A stretch of DNA of 64,000 nt from the NCBI RefSeq assembly GCF_020379485.1, contig NW_026014799.1, positions 56,001-120,000 on the forward strand. The letters are read 5' to 3'. Below the pieces are notes generated by a model. That model made no database searches. It was not told where the DNA came from and saw only the letters and a program-made list of their open reading frames with translations. Source of the stretch: Brassica napus (Eukaryota > Streptophyta > Magnoliopsida > Brassicales > Brassicaceae). Made by a program: the position numbers and the translations under genes. Positions within the stretch are counted from its first letter, which is position 1; each line of letters starts with the position of its first letter. Shown piece after piece: positions 48,971 through 59,307 of the stretch.

Positions 48971-51043
48971 GATTGTTGGGACGGCCATGGTTCGAGGAAA
49001 CGTACAAGCCAGTCTTAAGACATCAAGGAAAGCGTTCCATGGTCGAGAAAGAAGGTTAAGGATATAAGGAAACTTAGACTTAACCTTATACAAGCTAAGA
49101 GACAGCTAGGACGAGTAAGACGGTAGCTAGGACGAAGTGGACGAGTAGCTCGGCCAGCTCAAGGAAGCTAGGTTCAGTTCACTCCAGCTCAGTCCCTACT
49201 AAGTCAGCTCCACTAGCTGGACTACTAGCTCACTCAGCTGAGGCAGCTGAGAGTCAGCTCATCTCAGCTAGACGGACTGTCCGGGCTTTAGGCCGATGGT
49301 CCAGGTCCGGGTCAGTGGCGGGATGTGAGGTCCGGCCATGAGGCCATGGGCTGTTGGGTCCTTGGGCAATGCCGTGGGCTGTGTCCAGGAGGCCTGGGGC
49401 GTGGGTTGGGCTTGTGGCCGACCCCAAACCCAATCAGAAAGGGCGAAGGGATGCAAGTGGCCGAAAGGGGGCAACTCTTGGCCGATGGTGCCCATTCGCT
49501 AGCAAGTCGTGCCTGTTCGTGGGGCAAGACTTACCCCCTCGTTTTCTATAAATATGGGGGCTCTCTGGTCGATTTCATTATCCAATTCCAGAGTAAAAAT
49601 ACTCAGAGAAAAACGTAGAGAGAAAGAAAGAGAGAAAGAGAGAGTTCCGGCCAAGAGAAAGGCCGATTGTGGTGGTGTTGTGTTCCGGCGACTCTGATCG
49701 TTTGAGAACTAACTCCGGTCAAGAATGGGAGATCAAGACAAGGAGAAGAGCATGGAGAACCCAGACGTGGTTCACAAGGTATGTGATGGGCCGTGGCTCC
49801 ATCAGACCGAACGGACGGTCCATGCGACCGCACCGCGGCTCTGCTCGGTTCCTAAGTCCCATCCGGCTCTCCTTATCTATTTCAATTCGTTTCTCTTCTC
49901 TTCTCTCTGGTTAAACACGAAAGGTTGTGTTGGTTGAGTCCAAGGGACACGTCCCTAGGCTTTGGCCGAACATAACCAGACCGCTAGCCTAGACACGGGT
50001 CGGTTAGACGGATGATCCGATCGCACCAAGACTGGGCGGTTAGGACGAACGGTTGGGAATGACCCAAAGGGCACGAGTTGTCAAGAAGTCATGAGTGTTC
50101 AAAGGTTGTGAGTTGCCAAAGGGTGTCAGGGACCAAAAGGTACGAGTTACCAAAGGTTGCAAACATCAAAAGGTACGAGGACCAAGAGGCACGATTGGCC
50201 AAAGGGTGCATGTTCCAAACGGTGTCTTTCGGGACAGGTTAGGACCGATCCTTATGGATCAGCCTATGGCTTGTCTAGTTAAGACAAGGTCACGGTTTGT
50301 CTAAGCCAAGGTAGAGTCGCAAGGTCTGACCGGTTGCTAAGCCTTCCGGATTAGGCTTGAGGCTTACTAGGCCGATTGGATCCAGGCCTAAGGCCGGATC
50401 AGGTAAGGGAGTCCGTTGGGCCATTGAGCCGGACTCCATTGGCCGGTCGCACCTAGATTCTATCCGGATAGACGGATTGGTCTTTGGGGACGATCCGGAT
50501 CTGTTCGTGTGTTCTGTTTATCTATTCTGGACTATCTATCTGATTCTAAGTCAAGGGGTGGTTGGTTGAATGACTTAGGATACGGTAGGTAGGTTCATAC
50601 GTTTTATGATTATGCTGACTGAGGTTTATCTAAGTTCTAGGAACCAAGCCAAGCATTGTAGAATCAATCCGTTCTATTCTCAGTTATGATTAATGCTTAT
50701 CTGGTTGTGGTTTCAGGAACTAAGGATGGTTCTGGTCAAGCCAAGGAGCCGTGAAGGCTCGGTCAGTGAGAGGCTGTGTAACGTGTGGTTAGATGATGCT
50801 AGGGATGAACTAGTGATTGTCTATGAGACTGTTAAGAAGTTGTGTATCGAATCTCATGTTTCTAAGTAATACAAAGTTTATACATTGTTATTCCGCTGTG
50901 CAATCTGTTCCTTTGTTTATGAACCTCATATTCGAATATGACTTAGTAACTAATAGACTTAAAAATGGATCAAACAAGCAGAGAAATTAATAAGTAAGCC
51001 TGCGGACTCCATCAGGTCGAGAGGCCAGGGTTCGGGTCTTACA
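48947..51043 (+). repeat. Tekay-3 3' LTR
   Basis: 2097 bp, the same length as the 5' copy at a constant 7094-bp offset. Carries the second small ORF (exon 1 at 49725, exon 2 at 50717-50869). Confidence 0.94.
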
Positions 51044-52362
51044 AGTCCAAAGACCAGCGTGCTGATATGTGTACTTATGGACAGCCACAGACGTCCTGTG
51101 TGTGCTGACGGACACACACGGACAGCCACAGACGTCCTGTGTGTGTTGACGGACAGCACAGAGAAAGACACACGGACAGCCACAGACGTCCTGTGTGAGC
51201 TGACGGACATAGACAAACACACACGGACACACACGACTACCACAGATGTCCTGTGTGTGCTGGGACACACACAGGACAGCCACAGACGTCTGTGTGTGAC
51301 GGACATGACACACACACGGACACACACGGACTGGATGCCACAACATCCTGTGTGTACTGAACAAACACCCACGTGGGCCAAAATCACCCGAACAGTACAC
51401 AGGAATGGTCAGCGTGCAGAGTCCAAGGACCAACGTGCTGATATGTGTACTGATGGACAGCCATGAATGTCCTGTGTGTGCTGACGGACACACACGGACG
51501 TTCTGTGTGTGCTGACGGACACCCACGGACGTCTTGTGTGTACTGAACAGACAGCCCACGTGGGCCAAAATCACCTGAACAGTCCATGGGAAGGGCCAGC
51601 GTGCTGAGTCCAAGGACCAGCGTGTTGATATGTGTACTAATGAACAGCCACAGACATCCTGTGTGTGTGCTGCCGACCACACACAGACACACACGGACAG
51701 CCACAGACGTCATGTGTGCTGACGGACAGCCACGGACGTCCTGTGTGTACTGAACAGACAGCCCACGTGGGCCAAAATCACCCAAATAGTCCACGGGAAG
51801 GGCCAGCGTGCTGAGTCCAAGGACCAATGTGCTGTTATGTGTACTGATGGACAGCCACGGACGTCCTGTATGTGCTGACAAACACAGACGGACACACACG
51901 GCACACACGGACAGCCACGGACATCCTGTGTGTGCTGGCGGACACCCACGGACATCCTGTGTGTACTGAACAGACAGCCCACGTGGGCCAAAATCACCCA
52001 AACAGTCCACAGGAAGGGCCAACGTGCTGTGTCCAAAGACCAGCGTGCTGATATGTGTATTTATGGACAGCCACAGACGTCCTGTGTGTGCTGACAGACA
52101 CACACAGACACCACACAGACATCCTGTGTGTGCTGACGGACAGCCACGGACACCCACGGACGTCCTGTGTGTGCTGACAGACACACACGGACACACACAG
52201 ACAGCCACAGATGTTCTGTGTGTGCTGAAGGACACACACAGACACACACGGATAGCCACTGACGTCTGTGTGTGCTGACGGACACAGACAAACACACACG
52301 GACACTCACGGACAGCCACGGATGTCCTGTGTGTGCTGGCGGACATCCACAGACGTCCTGTG
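51044..52362. repeat. Satellite block S5
   Basis: 1.3 kb of the same family, more diverged at 51150-51350 (irregular units, missing bases), then regular major units. It starts with AGTCC (Tekay-3 target duplication) and ends with CTGTG (CRM-2 target duplication). No gene. Confidence 0.95.
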
Positions 52363-53437
52363 TGTTGTAGTACCCACGACTAAGGTTCCCATTATCCGCA
52401 AAGGCCCTACCACAAGGTCCGGTTCAAGAGTTATAAGAGCTGGATTTGCCAAAGCTGTCCAGGAGCTGCTTGCACAGGAACAAACCGGGTTCAAGCAACT
52501 ATTGATCCAGGAGTTGTCTGACTTGAAGCTTGAAGACACCGGTGAACCACTAGAGGTTCCAGACCCTGTCCATTCGAGCCAGTTCTCCTCCATCGGCCAG
52601 AATGAAGCCGGCCTGACCATTTCCACCTTCATATTCAATCCATCCAACCAACTTGCTTCCGGTTCAGAGATATAGCCGACCATCAGAAGGAGTAGTATGT
52701 GTTGTACTCTTTTTCCTTATCGAGGTTTTGTCCCACTGGGTTTTCCCGAAAGGTTTTAATGAGGCAACAAGCAAGCATACTATGAGTTCTGATCCGGACA
52801 TCTCAAACCGCGACCGGTCTATTGTTTTCTTTATTTCTATTTCGGTTAAGACATTGGCCATTTGTCTAGGCCTTTTTTTTTATCTTTAAGTCCAGTAAGG
52901 AACATCTATTTAAACCCTTGTAGTTGCCAACTTTTCGGCTAAGTCTTTTATGAAATCGTTTTTGCTTTAGCAAAGAAACCCTAAGTCTTTCAGTTGTGTG
53001 AAACATTGAGAGCAGCCGTGTGACATATCAAAGAGCCGATCCATTGTTCTTTGTGGCGTCCTTCGATCCATTCCATTCCTTGTCCGAATCTTGAGAGAGA
53101 CATACGTCCAACAAGAGCCGGATCCATATCTATCTTCCTAACCGACCTAGGCATCTTGCTGAGAGAGACATACGTCCAGCAGCAGATCCCATCCGCCAAT
53201 CTACTCTCTTCTCTATCTTTTGTTTTAGATTTCATTCAACCAATTCCATAAAAACCAAAAGAATCATAACTTGTTTCTGTTCTAGATCCTGTTGAAAACT
53301 CACTAAAAGTTCCTATCTGTTTCAGGTTCGATCACAAGCAAGAGACGAGCCGGCCAGTACCATCCGTCCGAGGCAAGACTGAACCGCGGAACGGCCATCC
53401 GTCCGTCCGTCCGACCCTCCGACCCGTGCCTACAACA
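52363..53437 (+). repeat. CRM-2 5' LTR
   Basis: 1075 bp. The first 313 bp repeat the coding end of Pol. Near 52905 TATTTAAA could be the TATA box. A short CCGT microsatellite lies at about 53400. Confidence 0.94.
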
Positions 53438-53440
53438 TTT

Positions 53441-53452
53441 TGGTATCAGAGC
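53441..53452 (+). other. CRM-2 primer binding site
   Basis: TGGTATCAGAGC, initiator tRNA-Met type, three bases after the LTR. Confidence 0.92.
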
Positions 53453-53810
53453 TGAAGTTTCCTGCGAAACTCAGTTCTTTCTGAACCCTAGCCGTCACCA
53501 TTCAAAAAAAAATATTTACTTTCCTTATCTTTTTTAAAAAAATTTCGGAATTGTTCTCCAAGTTTTTGATCTTTCCATTTAAAAAAAAAAATTATTTACT
53601 TTTCTTATTTTTAAATTTTTCGGATTGTTTTCCAAGTTTTCAAAAAAAAAAAAAATATTCCCTTTCCTTTTTCAAACCTGATTCGATTTTGTCTTAACTT
53701 TTTTTTTGCATTTACTCTTAGCCTTGGTCGATACTCAAAGTATCCGACCCAAGCAACTATTTAACCCCCTCTTGCCTTTAATCTTTCTTTGAGTTTCTTC
53801 TCAGAGAACT
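53453..53810 (+). other. CRM-2 untranslated leader
   Basis: About 360 bp of A- and T-runs (53503, 53580, 53641, 53700), ending in a pyrimidine tract and TTCTTCTCAG just before the gag ATG, as in CRM-1. Acceptor-like, but no paired donor is evident. Confidence 0.7.
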
Positions 53811-54905
53811 ATGGGAGATGTAGGTCAAGACCAAGCGGCCATAAACGCTCAGCTCCTAGCTGACAATGAGGAACTGAGGGCGAGCCTTAGGACTATCACA
53901 GCCGAGCTTGCTCAGATACGGCAGGGAGGCAGGCCCAACGGACCTCGACCACCAGGAAGGCATCAGCCGGACCCGCATGACACTGACTCGGACGCGGACA
54001 GTACCGATGATACGCGCAGTCAGGACGAGGAGAGGCCGAACCGGGGAGGTAGGAGGAACGCGCGAAGACCCCGGGCCCAAGTAGGAGGAGGCCGCGACCA
54101 TAGGGGAGGTCGAGACCGAGAGGAGGAAGAGCCTTGGTTGGGAGGCAAGGCGCTTAAGCTTCATCCCCCAACGTTTGCCGGCAAGGTTGATCCGGATGCC
54201 TACATCGTGTGGGAGAAGCGCATGGAGTACATATTCGACTATTATCAATATAGTGAGGCCAAGAAGGTTGCCCTAGCAGCAGCCCAGCTGACGGACAATG
54301 CTCTTTCGTGGTGGGATCGAGACGTTGCTAAGTCCGGGCCAGTGTGGAGAGCGCGTAATTGGACCGAGATGCGGACCAAGCTTCGCGCGAGGTACATTCC
54401 ATCTTACTACCAGCGTGATGTGCTAAAACGTTTTCGTAAACTTACGCAGGGAACTAAGACTGTGGAGGAGTACTTTGAGGAGTTCGAGGCACTTAGGAAT
54501 AAGCTTGAGACCGACGAGCCCGAGGAGACAATGATGTCCCAATTCCTGGAAGGGCTGCAAGACCGCATTGCCCGCAAGGTGGAGAGACAGCACTATGAAG
54601 ACTTCAACGATCTATTGCACTTTGCTACGCAAGCCGAGCAGCACATCAAGCGCAAGACGGCCAGTACCAGCCGCAGCAAACCTGCTTGGACTCAACCGGG
54701 TTCAAAGCAAGGCGACAAGGGCAAGACGATTGAGATTGAGAGCCGATTCAAGACAAACCAGGCTGAATCGTCTAATGCATCTAAGCCGGAGCAGGGTAAG
54801 ACTCAAGCCCAAAATTTGCGTACTCGTGACATCATTTGTTATAAGTGTCAGGGCAAAGGCCACTACGCTCGGGATTGTCCAAACAAAGGGGGATGGCGAG
54901 TATGA
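53811..54905 (+). CDS. gag: CRM-2 Gag
   Basis: 364 codons from ATGGGAGA, the same start as CRM-1. An N-terminal Gln/Arg-rich coiled region is followed by an Arg/Gly-rich stretch ([12 protein letters not shown], about residues 80-105) and the Gag domain (about residues 120-290; [43 protein letters not shown]). One zinc knuckle ([14 protein letters not shown]) lies near 54838. It ends at TGA 54903-54905, just after a run of five G (54888-54892). In CRM-1 the same region reads straight into the protease, so this stop probably comes from a base gained in the G run and a 17-bp net loss nearby. Confidence 0.88.
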   Translation: MGDVGQDQAAINAQLLADNEELRASLRTITAELAQIRQGGRPNGPRPPGRHQPDPHDTDSDADSTDDTRSQDEERPNRGGRRNARRPRAQVGGGRDHRGGRDREEEEPWLGGKALKLHPPTFAGKVDPDAYIVWEKRMEYIFDYYQYSEAKKVALAAAQLTDNALSWWDRDVAKSGPVWRARNWTEMRTKLRARYIPSYYQRDVLKRFRKLTQGTKTVEEYFEEFEALRNKLETDEPEETMMSQFLEGLQDRIARKVERQHYEDFNDLLHFATQAEQHIKRKTASTSRSKPAWTQPGSKQGDKGKTIEIESRFKTNQAESSNASKPEQGKTQAQNLRTRDIICYKCQGKGHYARDCPNKGGWRV

Positions 54906-57900
54906 ATCCCAAGATGAGGCAGAGGCCGCGGCCGCGATCTCTGATGAAGAAGTAACCGACTACCCGGAGACAGGCGAGCTGCTAGTGACCCGGAGAGCTC
55001 TTAGCACCCTCTTTGACCCAGAGACCATCCAGCGGGAGAACATCTTCCACACCAGATGTAGTGTTGATCACAAGGTATGTAGTTTGATCATAGATGGCGG
55101 ATCTTGTACTAACGTGGCTAGCAAGTATCTTGTTGATAAGCTAGGGTTGGTCAAAACTGCCCATCCTCGACCATACCGTCTCAAATGGCTCAATGATGAG
55201 ACTGAGCTCAAGATTGCCGAACAAGTTGTTGTGTCCTTCAGTATTGGCAAGTACCAAGACCAGGTCAAGTGTGATGTTGTGCCCATGCAAGCCGGCCATA
55301 TACTTCTCGGAAGGCCGTGGCAGTTTGACAAGGAGACACTTCACCATGGCCGCACCAACATCTACAGTTTCGTCCACAACAACAAGAAGCACAGCCTAGC
55401 ACCTCTCAGCCCTCAAGAAGTTCATGATATGCAGAAGGCAATGACGCAGTCCGGCCAGGTAAGTAACATTAACCTTTACATGACTTCCGGACAAGTGCTT
55501 AAATCATTACAACGTGAGACACAGGTGCTACTAATGATCTTTAAGGAAGGTTGTTTTGCAGGTTTAGAAGCTCCTGAAGTACCGGACGTAGTACAAGACC
55601 TCATGGGACGTTACAAGGATGTCTTCCCTGACGAGATCCCTGCCGGCTTACCCCCTATCCGTGGCATAGAACATCAGATCGATCTTGTACCCGGCGCGCC
55701 ACTACCAAACCGAGCCGCTTACCGTGTCAACCCTGAGGAAGCTAAGGAGCTGGAACGGCAGGTCCAAGATCTCATGGACAAAGGCTACATCCGCGAGAGC
55801 CTTAGCCCCTGTGCAGTCCCGGTCCTACTAGTGCCTAAGAAAGATGGGACATGGCGCATGTGTGTGGACTGCCGAGCCATCAACAACATAACCATCAAAT
55901 ATCGGTACCCTATACCTAGATTAGATGATATGTTGGATGAACTGAGTGGGTCTGTTGTGTTTTCTAAGATTGATCTCAGGAGTGGATACCATCAAGTCCG
56001 CATGAAGGAAGGAGATGAGTGGAAAACCGCCTTCAAGACCAAGCAAGGTCTATACGAGTGGCTGGTGATGCCGTTTGGCCTTACCAACGCCCCTAGCACC
56101 TTCATGAGACTCATGAATGAGGTCCTCCGACCTTACATTGGTAAATTCGTGGTTGTATACTTTGATGATATCTTGATTTACAGCAGGTCTTTAACTGAAC
56201 ACATGGGACACCTAGAACAGGTTTTGAAAGCCTTAAGGCAAGAAGGCCTTTATGCTAACCTTAAGAAATGTGTATTCTGCACTGATCAGTTGGTATTTTT
56301 AGGCTTTGTTGTGAGTTCACAGGGACTGAAGGTTGATGAGGAGAAGATCAAGGCCATACAAGACTGGCCGACCCCGACCACGATCGGACATATCCGCAGC
56401 TTCCATGGACTAGCCAGTTTCTACCGACGATTTGTGAAGGACTTCAGTACCATTGCCGCCCCAATGACCTCCGTGATCAAGAAGAATGTAACCTTTGCTT
56501 GGGGTCCTGCCCAAGAGGAGTCTTTCAACAGGCTTAAATATAGTTTGACACATGCACCGGTTCTAACTCTTCCTAACTTTGATAAACCTTTTGAGATTGA
56601 GTGTGATGCTTCAGGGACAGGGATAGGGGCCGTACTGACCCAAGGAGGCCGGCCAGTGGCTTTCTTCAGTGAGAAATTGAGTGGAGCCGCCCTCAATTAC
56701 CCCACCTATGATAAAGAGCTATATGCTCTAGTAAGGTCGCTTGAAACTTGGCAACATTATCTTTTGTCTAAAGAGTTTATTATTCATACAGATCATGAGA
56801 CTCTTAAGCATTTGAGGGGCCAGACCACACTCAAGAAGAGGCATGCCAGGTGGCTGGAGTTCGTGGAAACTTTTCCTTATGTGATCAAGTACAAGAAGGG
56901 AAAGGACAACGTAGTGGCCGACGCCCTATCCCGGCGCCACACACTCATTACCACCATGGAGGCTAAGATCATGGGTTTTGAGCAACTCAAAATGTCTTAT
57001 GAAACTGACCCTGATTTTTCTGAGCTTTACAGTAACACGGCTAAGGGAGCCATGGGTCCATTCTATCAGCAGGACGGGTTCCTCTTCAAGGAAAAACGCC
57101 TGTGTATCCCTCATGGTTCCATGCGAGATTTACTGACCAGAGAAGCTCATGGGGGTGGATTGATGGGGCATTTCGGTCGGGACAAAACTCTGAGCGTCCT
57201 GTCCGACCACTTCTATTGGCCCCGGATGAGGCGCTACGTCGAGAGCCTTTGCGCCAAGTGCACTGTCTGTCTCAAAACCAAATCCAGGTCGCATCCTTAT
57301 GGTTTACACATGCCTTTACCTATTCCTATTGCACCGTGGGTCGATCTGTCTATGGACTTTGTGCTGGGCTTGCCCAAGATAGAACACAAGGATTCTATTT
57401 TTGTTGTAGTGGACAGGTTCTCCAAGATGGCACACTTCATTCCGTGTTCCAAGACCAATGATGCAAGCCAAACCGCTGATCTCTTCTTCAAGGAAGTGGT
57501 GCGTTTACATGGAGTGCCTCGTACCATTGTGTCCGACCGAGACACAAAATTTCTCAGCCACTTCTGGAGGACATTGTGGAAAAAGCTTGGAACCAAGCTC
57601 CTTTTCTCGACCACTTGCCATCCACAGACTGATGGACAGACCGAGGTAGTAAACCGTACACTCTCTCAGTTATTGAGGGCTACGGTGGGTAAGAATCTTA
57701 AAAACTGGTTGAGTTGTTTGCCATTCATTGAGTTTGCTTATAACCATGCAAGGCACTCTATTACTAACCTCTCCCCTTTTGAGATCGTGTATGGCTTTAG
57801 ACCAGAGACGCCCATGGACCTAGCCGCATTGCCACCAGCCATGCAAGTCAGCCAGAGTGGTGACAAAAAGGCTGAGTTTGTGAAGAACATGCACCGGCAA

Positions 57901-58533
57901 GTCAAGGAGACTTTGGAGAAGAAGGCTGAAAGGAACCGGATTAAGCTCAACAAGGGGCGCACAGAAGTTATCTTCCAGCCAGGCGATTGGGTGTGGCTCC
58001 ACATGAGGCCAGAACGGTTTCCGGAAGAGAGGAAGAGCAAATTATCCCCACGAGGGGACGGACCATTCCGAGTGCTCGATCGGATCAATGACAATGCCTA
58101 CCGGCTAGAACTGCCAGGTGAGTTCCAAGTTTCCCGAACGTTCAATGTGTCTGACTTGTCTCCTTATATTGCTGATGACAGAGATGTTCTGAGGACAGAA
58201 CCTGTTCAAGAGGGAGGGGATGTTGTAGTACCCACGACTGAGGTTCCCATTATCCGCAAAGGCCCTACCACAAGGTCCGATTCAAGAGTTATAAGAGCTG
58301 GATTTGCCAAAGCTGTCCAGGAGCTGCTTGCACAGGAACAAACCGGGTTCAAGCAACTATTGATCCAGGAGTTGTCTGACTTGAAGCTTGAAGACACCGG
58401 TGAACCACTAGAGGTTCCAGACCCTGTCCATTCGAGCCAGTTCTCCTCCATCGGCCAGAATGAAGCCGGCCTGACCATTTCCACCTTCATATTCAATCCA
58501 TCCAACCAACTTGCTTCCGGTTCAGAGATATAG
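54892..58533 (+). CDS. pol: CRM-2 Pol: protease, RT, RNase H, integrase, CR-like tail
   Basis: Open for about 1213 codons from the G-run junction, in the +1 frame relative to gag; the same frame is open further upstream, but that part only overlaps gag. Protease has DGGSCTNVA (near 55094). RT has [12 protein letters not shown] and the catalytic YFDDILIYS (Asp codons 56164-56169). RNase H has ECDAS, DKELYAL and HTDHETLKH. The integrase finger ([11 protein letters not shown] to CAKCTVC) precedes the DDE core ([28 protein letters not shown]), then [17 protein letters not shown] and FNVSDLSPY. The final 103 codons lie in the 3' LTR and carry [15 protein letters not shown], resembling the CR motif that CRM elements use near centromeric chromatin. 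Without a frameshift it cannot be made from the gag start. Confidence 0.92.
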   Translation, partial: DGEYESQDEAEAAAAISDEEVTDYPETGELLVTRRALSTLFDPETIQRENIFHTRCSVDHKVCSLIIDGGSCTNVASKYLVDKLGLVKTAHPRPYRLKWLNDETELKIAEQVVVSFSIGKYQDQVKCDVVPMQAGHILLGRPWQFDKETLHHGRTNIYSFVHNNKKHSLAPLSPQEVHDMQKAMTQSGQVSNINLYMTSGQVLKSLQRETQVLLMIFKEGCFAGLEAPEVPDVVQDLMGRYKDVFPDEIPAGLPPIRGIEHQIDLVPGAPLPNRAAYRVNPEEAKELERQVQDLMDKGYIRESLSPCAVPVLLVPKKDGTWRMCVDCRAINNITIKYRYPIPRLDDMLDELSGSVVFSKIDLRSGYHQVRMKEGDEWKTAFKTKQGLYEWLVMPFGLTNAPSTFMRLMNEVLRPYIGKFVVVYFDDILIYSRSLTEHMGHLEQVLKALRQEGLYANLKKCVFCTDQLVFLGFVVSSQGLKVDEEKIKAIQDWPTPTTIGHIRSFHGLASFYRRFVKDFSTIAAPMTSVIKKNVTFAWGPAQEESFNRLKYSLTHAPVLTLPNFDKPFEIECDASGTGIGAVLTQGGRPVAFFSEKLSGAALNYPTYDKELYALVRSLETWQHYLLSKEFIIHTDHETLKHLRGQTTLKKRHARWLEFVETFPYVIKYKKGKDNVVADALSRRHTLITTMEAKIMGFEQLKMSYETDPDFSELYSNTAKGAMGPFYQQDGFLFKEKRLCIPHGSMRDLLTREAHGGGLMGHFGRDKTLSVLSDHFYWPRMRRYVESLCAKCTVCLKTKSRSHPYGLHMPLPIPIAPWVDLSMDFVLGLPKIEHKDSIFVVVDRFSKMAHFIPCSKTNDASQTADLFFKEVVRLHGVPRTIVSDRDTKFLSHFWRTLWKKLGTKLLFSTTCHPQTDGQTEVVNRTLSQLLRATVGKNLKNWLSCLPFIEFAYNHARHSITNLSPFEIVYGFRPETPMDLAALPPAMQVSQSGDKKAEFVKNMHRQVKETLEKKAERNRIKLNKGRTEVIFQPGDWVWLHMRPERFPEERKSKLSPRGDGPFRVLDRINDNAYRLELPGEFQVSRTFNVSDLSPYIADDRDVLRTEPVQEGGDVVVPTTEVPIIRKGPTTRSDSRVIRAGFAKAVQELLAQEQTGFKQLLIQELSDLKLEDTGEPLEVPDPVHSSQFSSIGQNEAGLTISTFIFNPSNQLASGSEI
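58208..58220 (+). other. CRM-2 polypurine tract
   Basis: AAGAGGGAGGGGA next to the 3' LTR, inside the pol frame. Confidence 0.9.
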
Positions 58534-59307
58534 CCGACCATCAGAAGGAGTAGTATGTGTTGTACTCTTTTTCCTTATCGAGGTTTTGTCCCACTGGGTT
58601 TTCCCGAAAGGTTTTAATGAGGCAACAAGCAAGCATACTATGAGTTCTGATCCGGACATCTCAAACCGCGACCGGTCTATTGTTTTCTTTATTTCTATTT
58701 CGGTTAAGACATTGGCCATTTGTCTAGGCATTTTTTTTTATCTTTAAGTCCAGTAAGGAACATCTATTTAAACCCTTGTAGTTGCCAACTTTTCGGCTAA
58801 GTCTTTTATGAAATCGTTTTTGCTTTAGCAAAGAAACCCTAAGTCTTTCAGTTGTGTGAAACATTGAGAGCAGCCGTGTGACATATCAAAGAGCCGATCC
58901 ATTGTTCTTTGTGGCGTCCTTCGATCCATTCCATTCCTTGTCCGAATCTTGAGAGAGACATACGTCCAACAAGAGCCGGATCCATATCTATCTTCCTAAC
59001 CGACCTAGGCATCTTGCTGAGAGAGACATACGTCCAGCAGCAGATCCCATCCGCCAATCTACTCTCTTCTCTATCTTTTGTTTTAGATTTCATTCAACCA
59101 ATTCCATAAAAACCAAAAGAATCATAACTTGTTTCTGTTCTAGATCCTGTTGAAAACTCACTAAAAGTTCCTATCTGTTTCAGGTTCGATCACAAGCAAG
59201 AGACGAGCCGGCCAGTACCATCCGTCCGAGGCAAGACTGAACCGCGGAACGGCCATCCGTCCGTCCGTCCGTCCGTCCGTCCGACCCTCCGACCCGTGCC
59301 TACAACA
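58221..59307 (+). repeat. CRM-2 3' LTR
   Basis: 1087 bp; 12 bp longer than the 5' LTR because of three more CCGT units near 59260. Encodes the end of Pol in its first 313 bp. Confidence 0.94.

Larger units (their letters stand above)
41853..51043 (+). mobile_element. Tekay-3: full-length but decayed Tekay-like chromovirus
   Basis: 9191 bp with a perfect target duplication AGTCC (41848-41852, 51044-51048). Both LTRs are 2097 bp and differ by roughly 17 substitutions by eye (about 0.8 percent). The internal region has at least five disabling lesions in gag and pol. Confidence 0.94.
52363..59307 (+). mobile_element. CRM-2: complete young CRM-like chromovirus
   Basis: 6945 bp with a perfect target duplication CTGTG (52358-52362, 59308-59312). 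LTR ends form a perfect 8-bp inverted pair, TGTTGTAG and CTACAACA. LTRs differ by three substitutions seen by eye and a 12-bp (CCGT)3 length change, so the insertion is recent. All domains are present; the only obvious lesion is a one-base frame offset between gag and pol. Confidence 0.95.

Noticed and set aside
54568..54891. Upstream extension of the CRM-2 pol frame overlapping gag
   Set aside because: The translated stretch is an out-of-frame reading of the Gag coding region with no similarity to the CRM-1 polyprotein; real pol sequence begins at the G-run junction.
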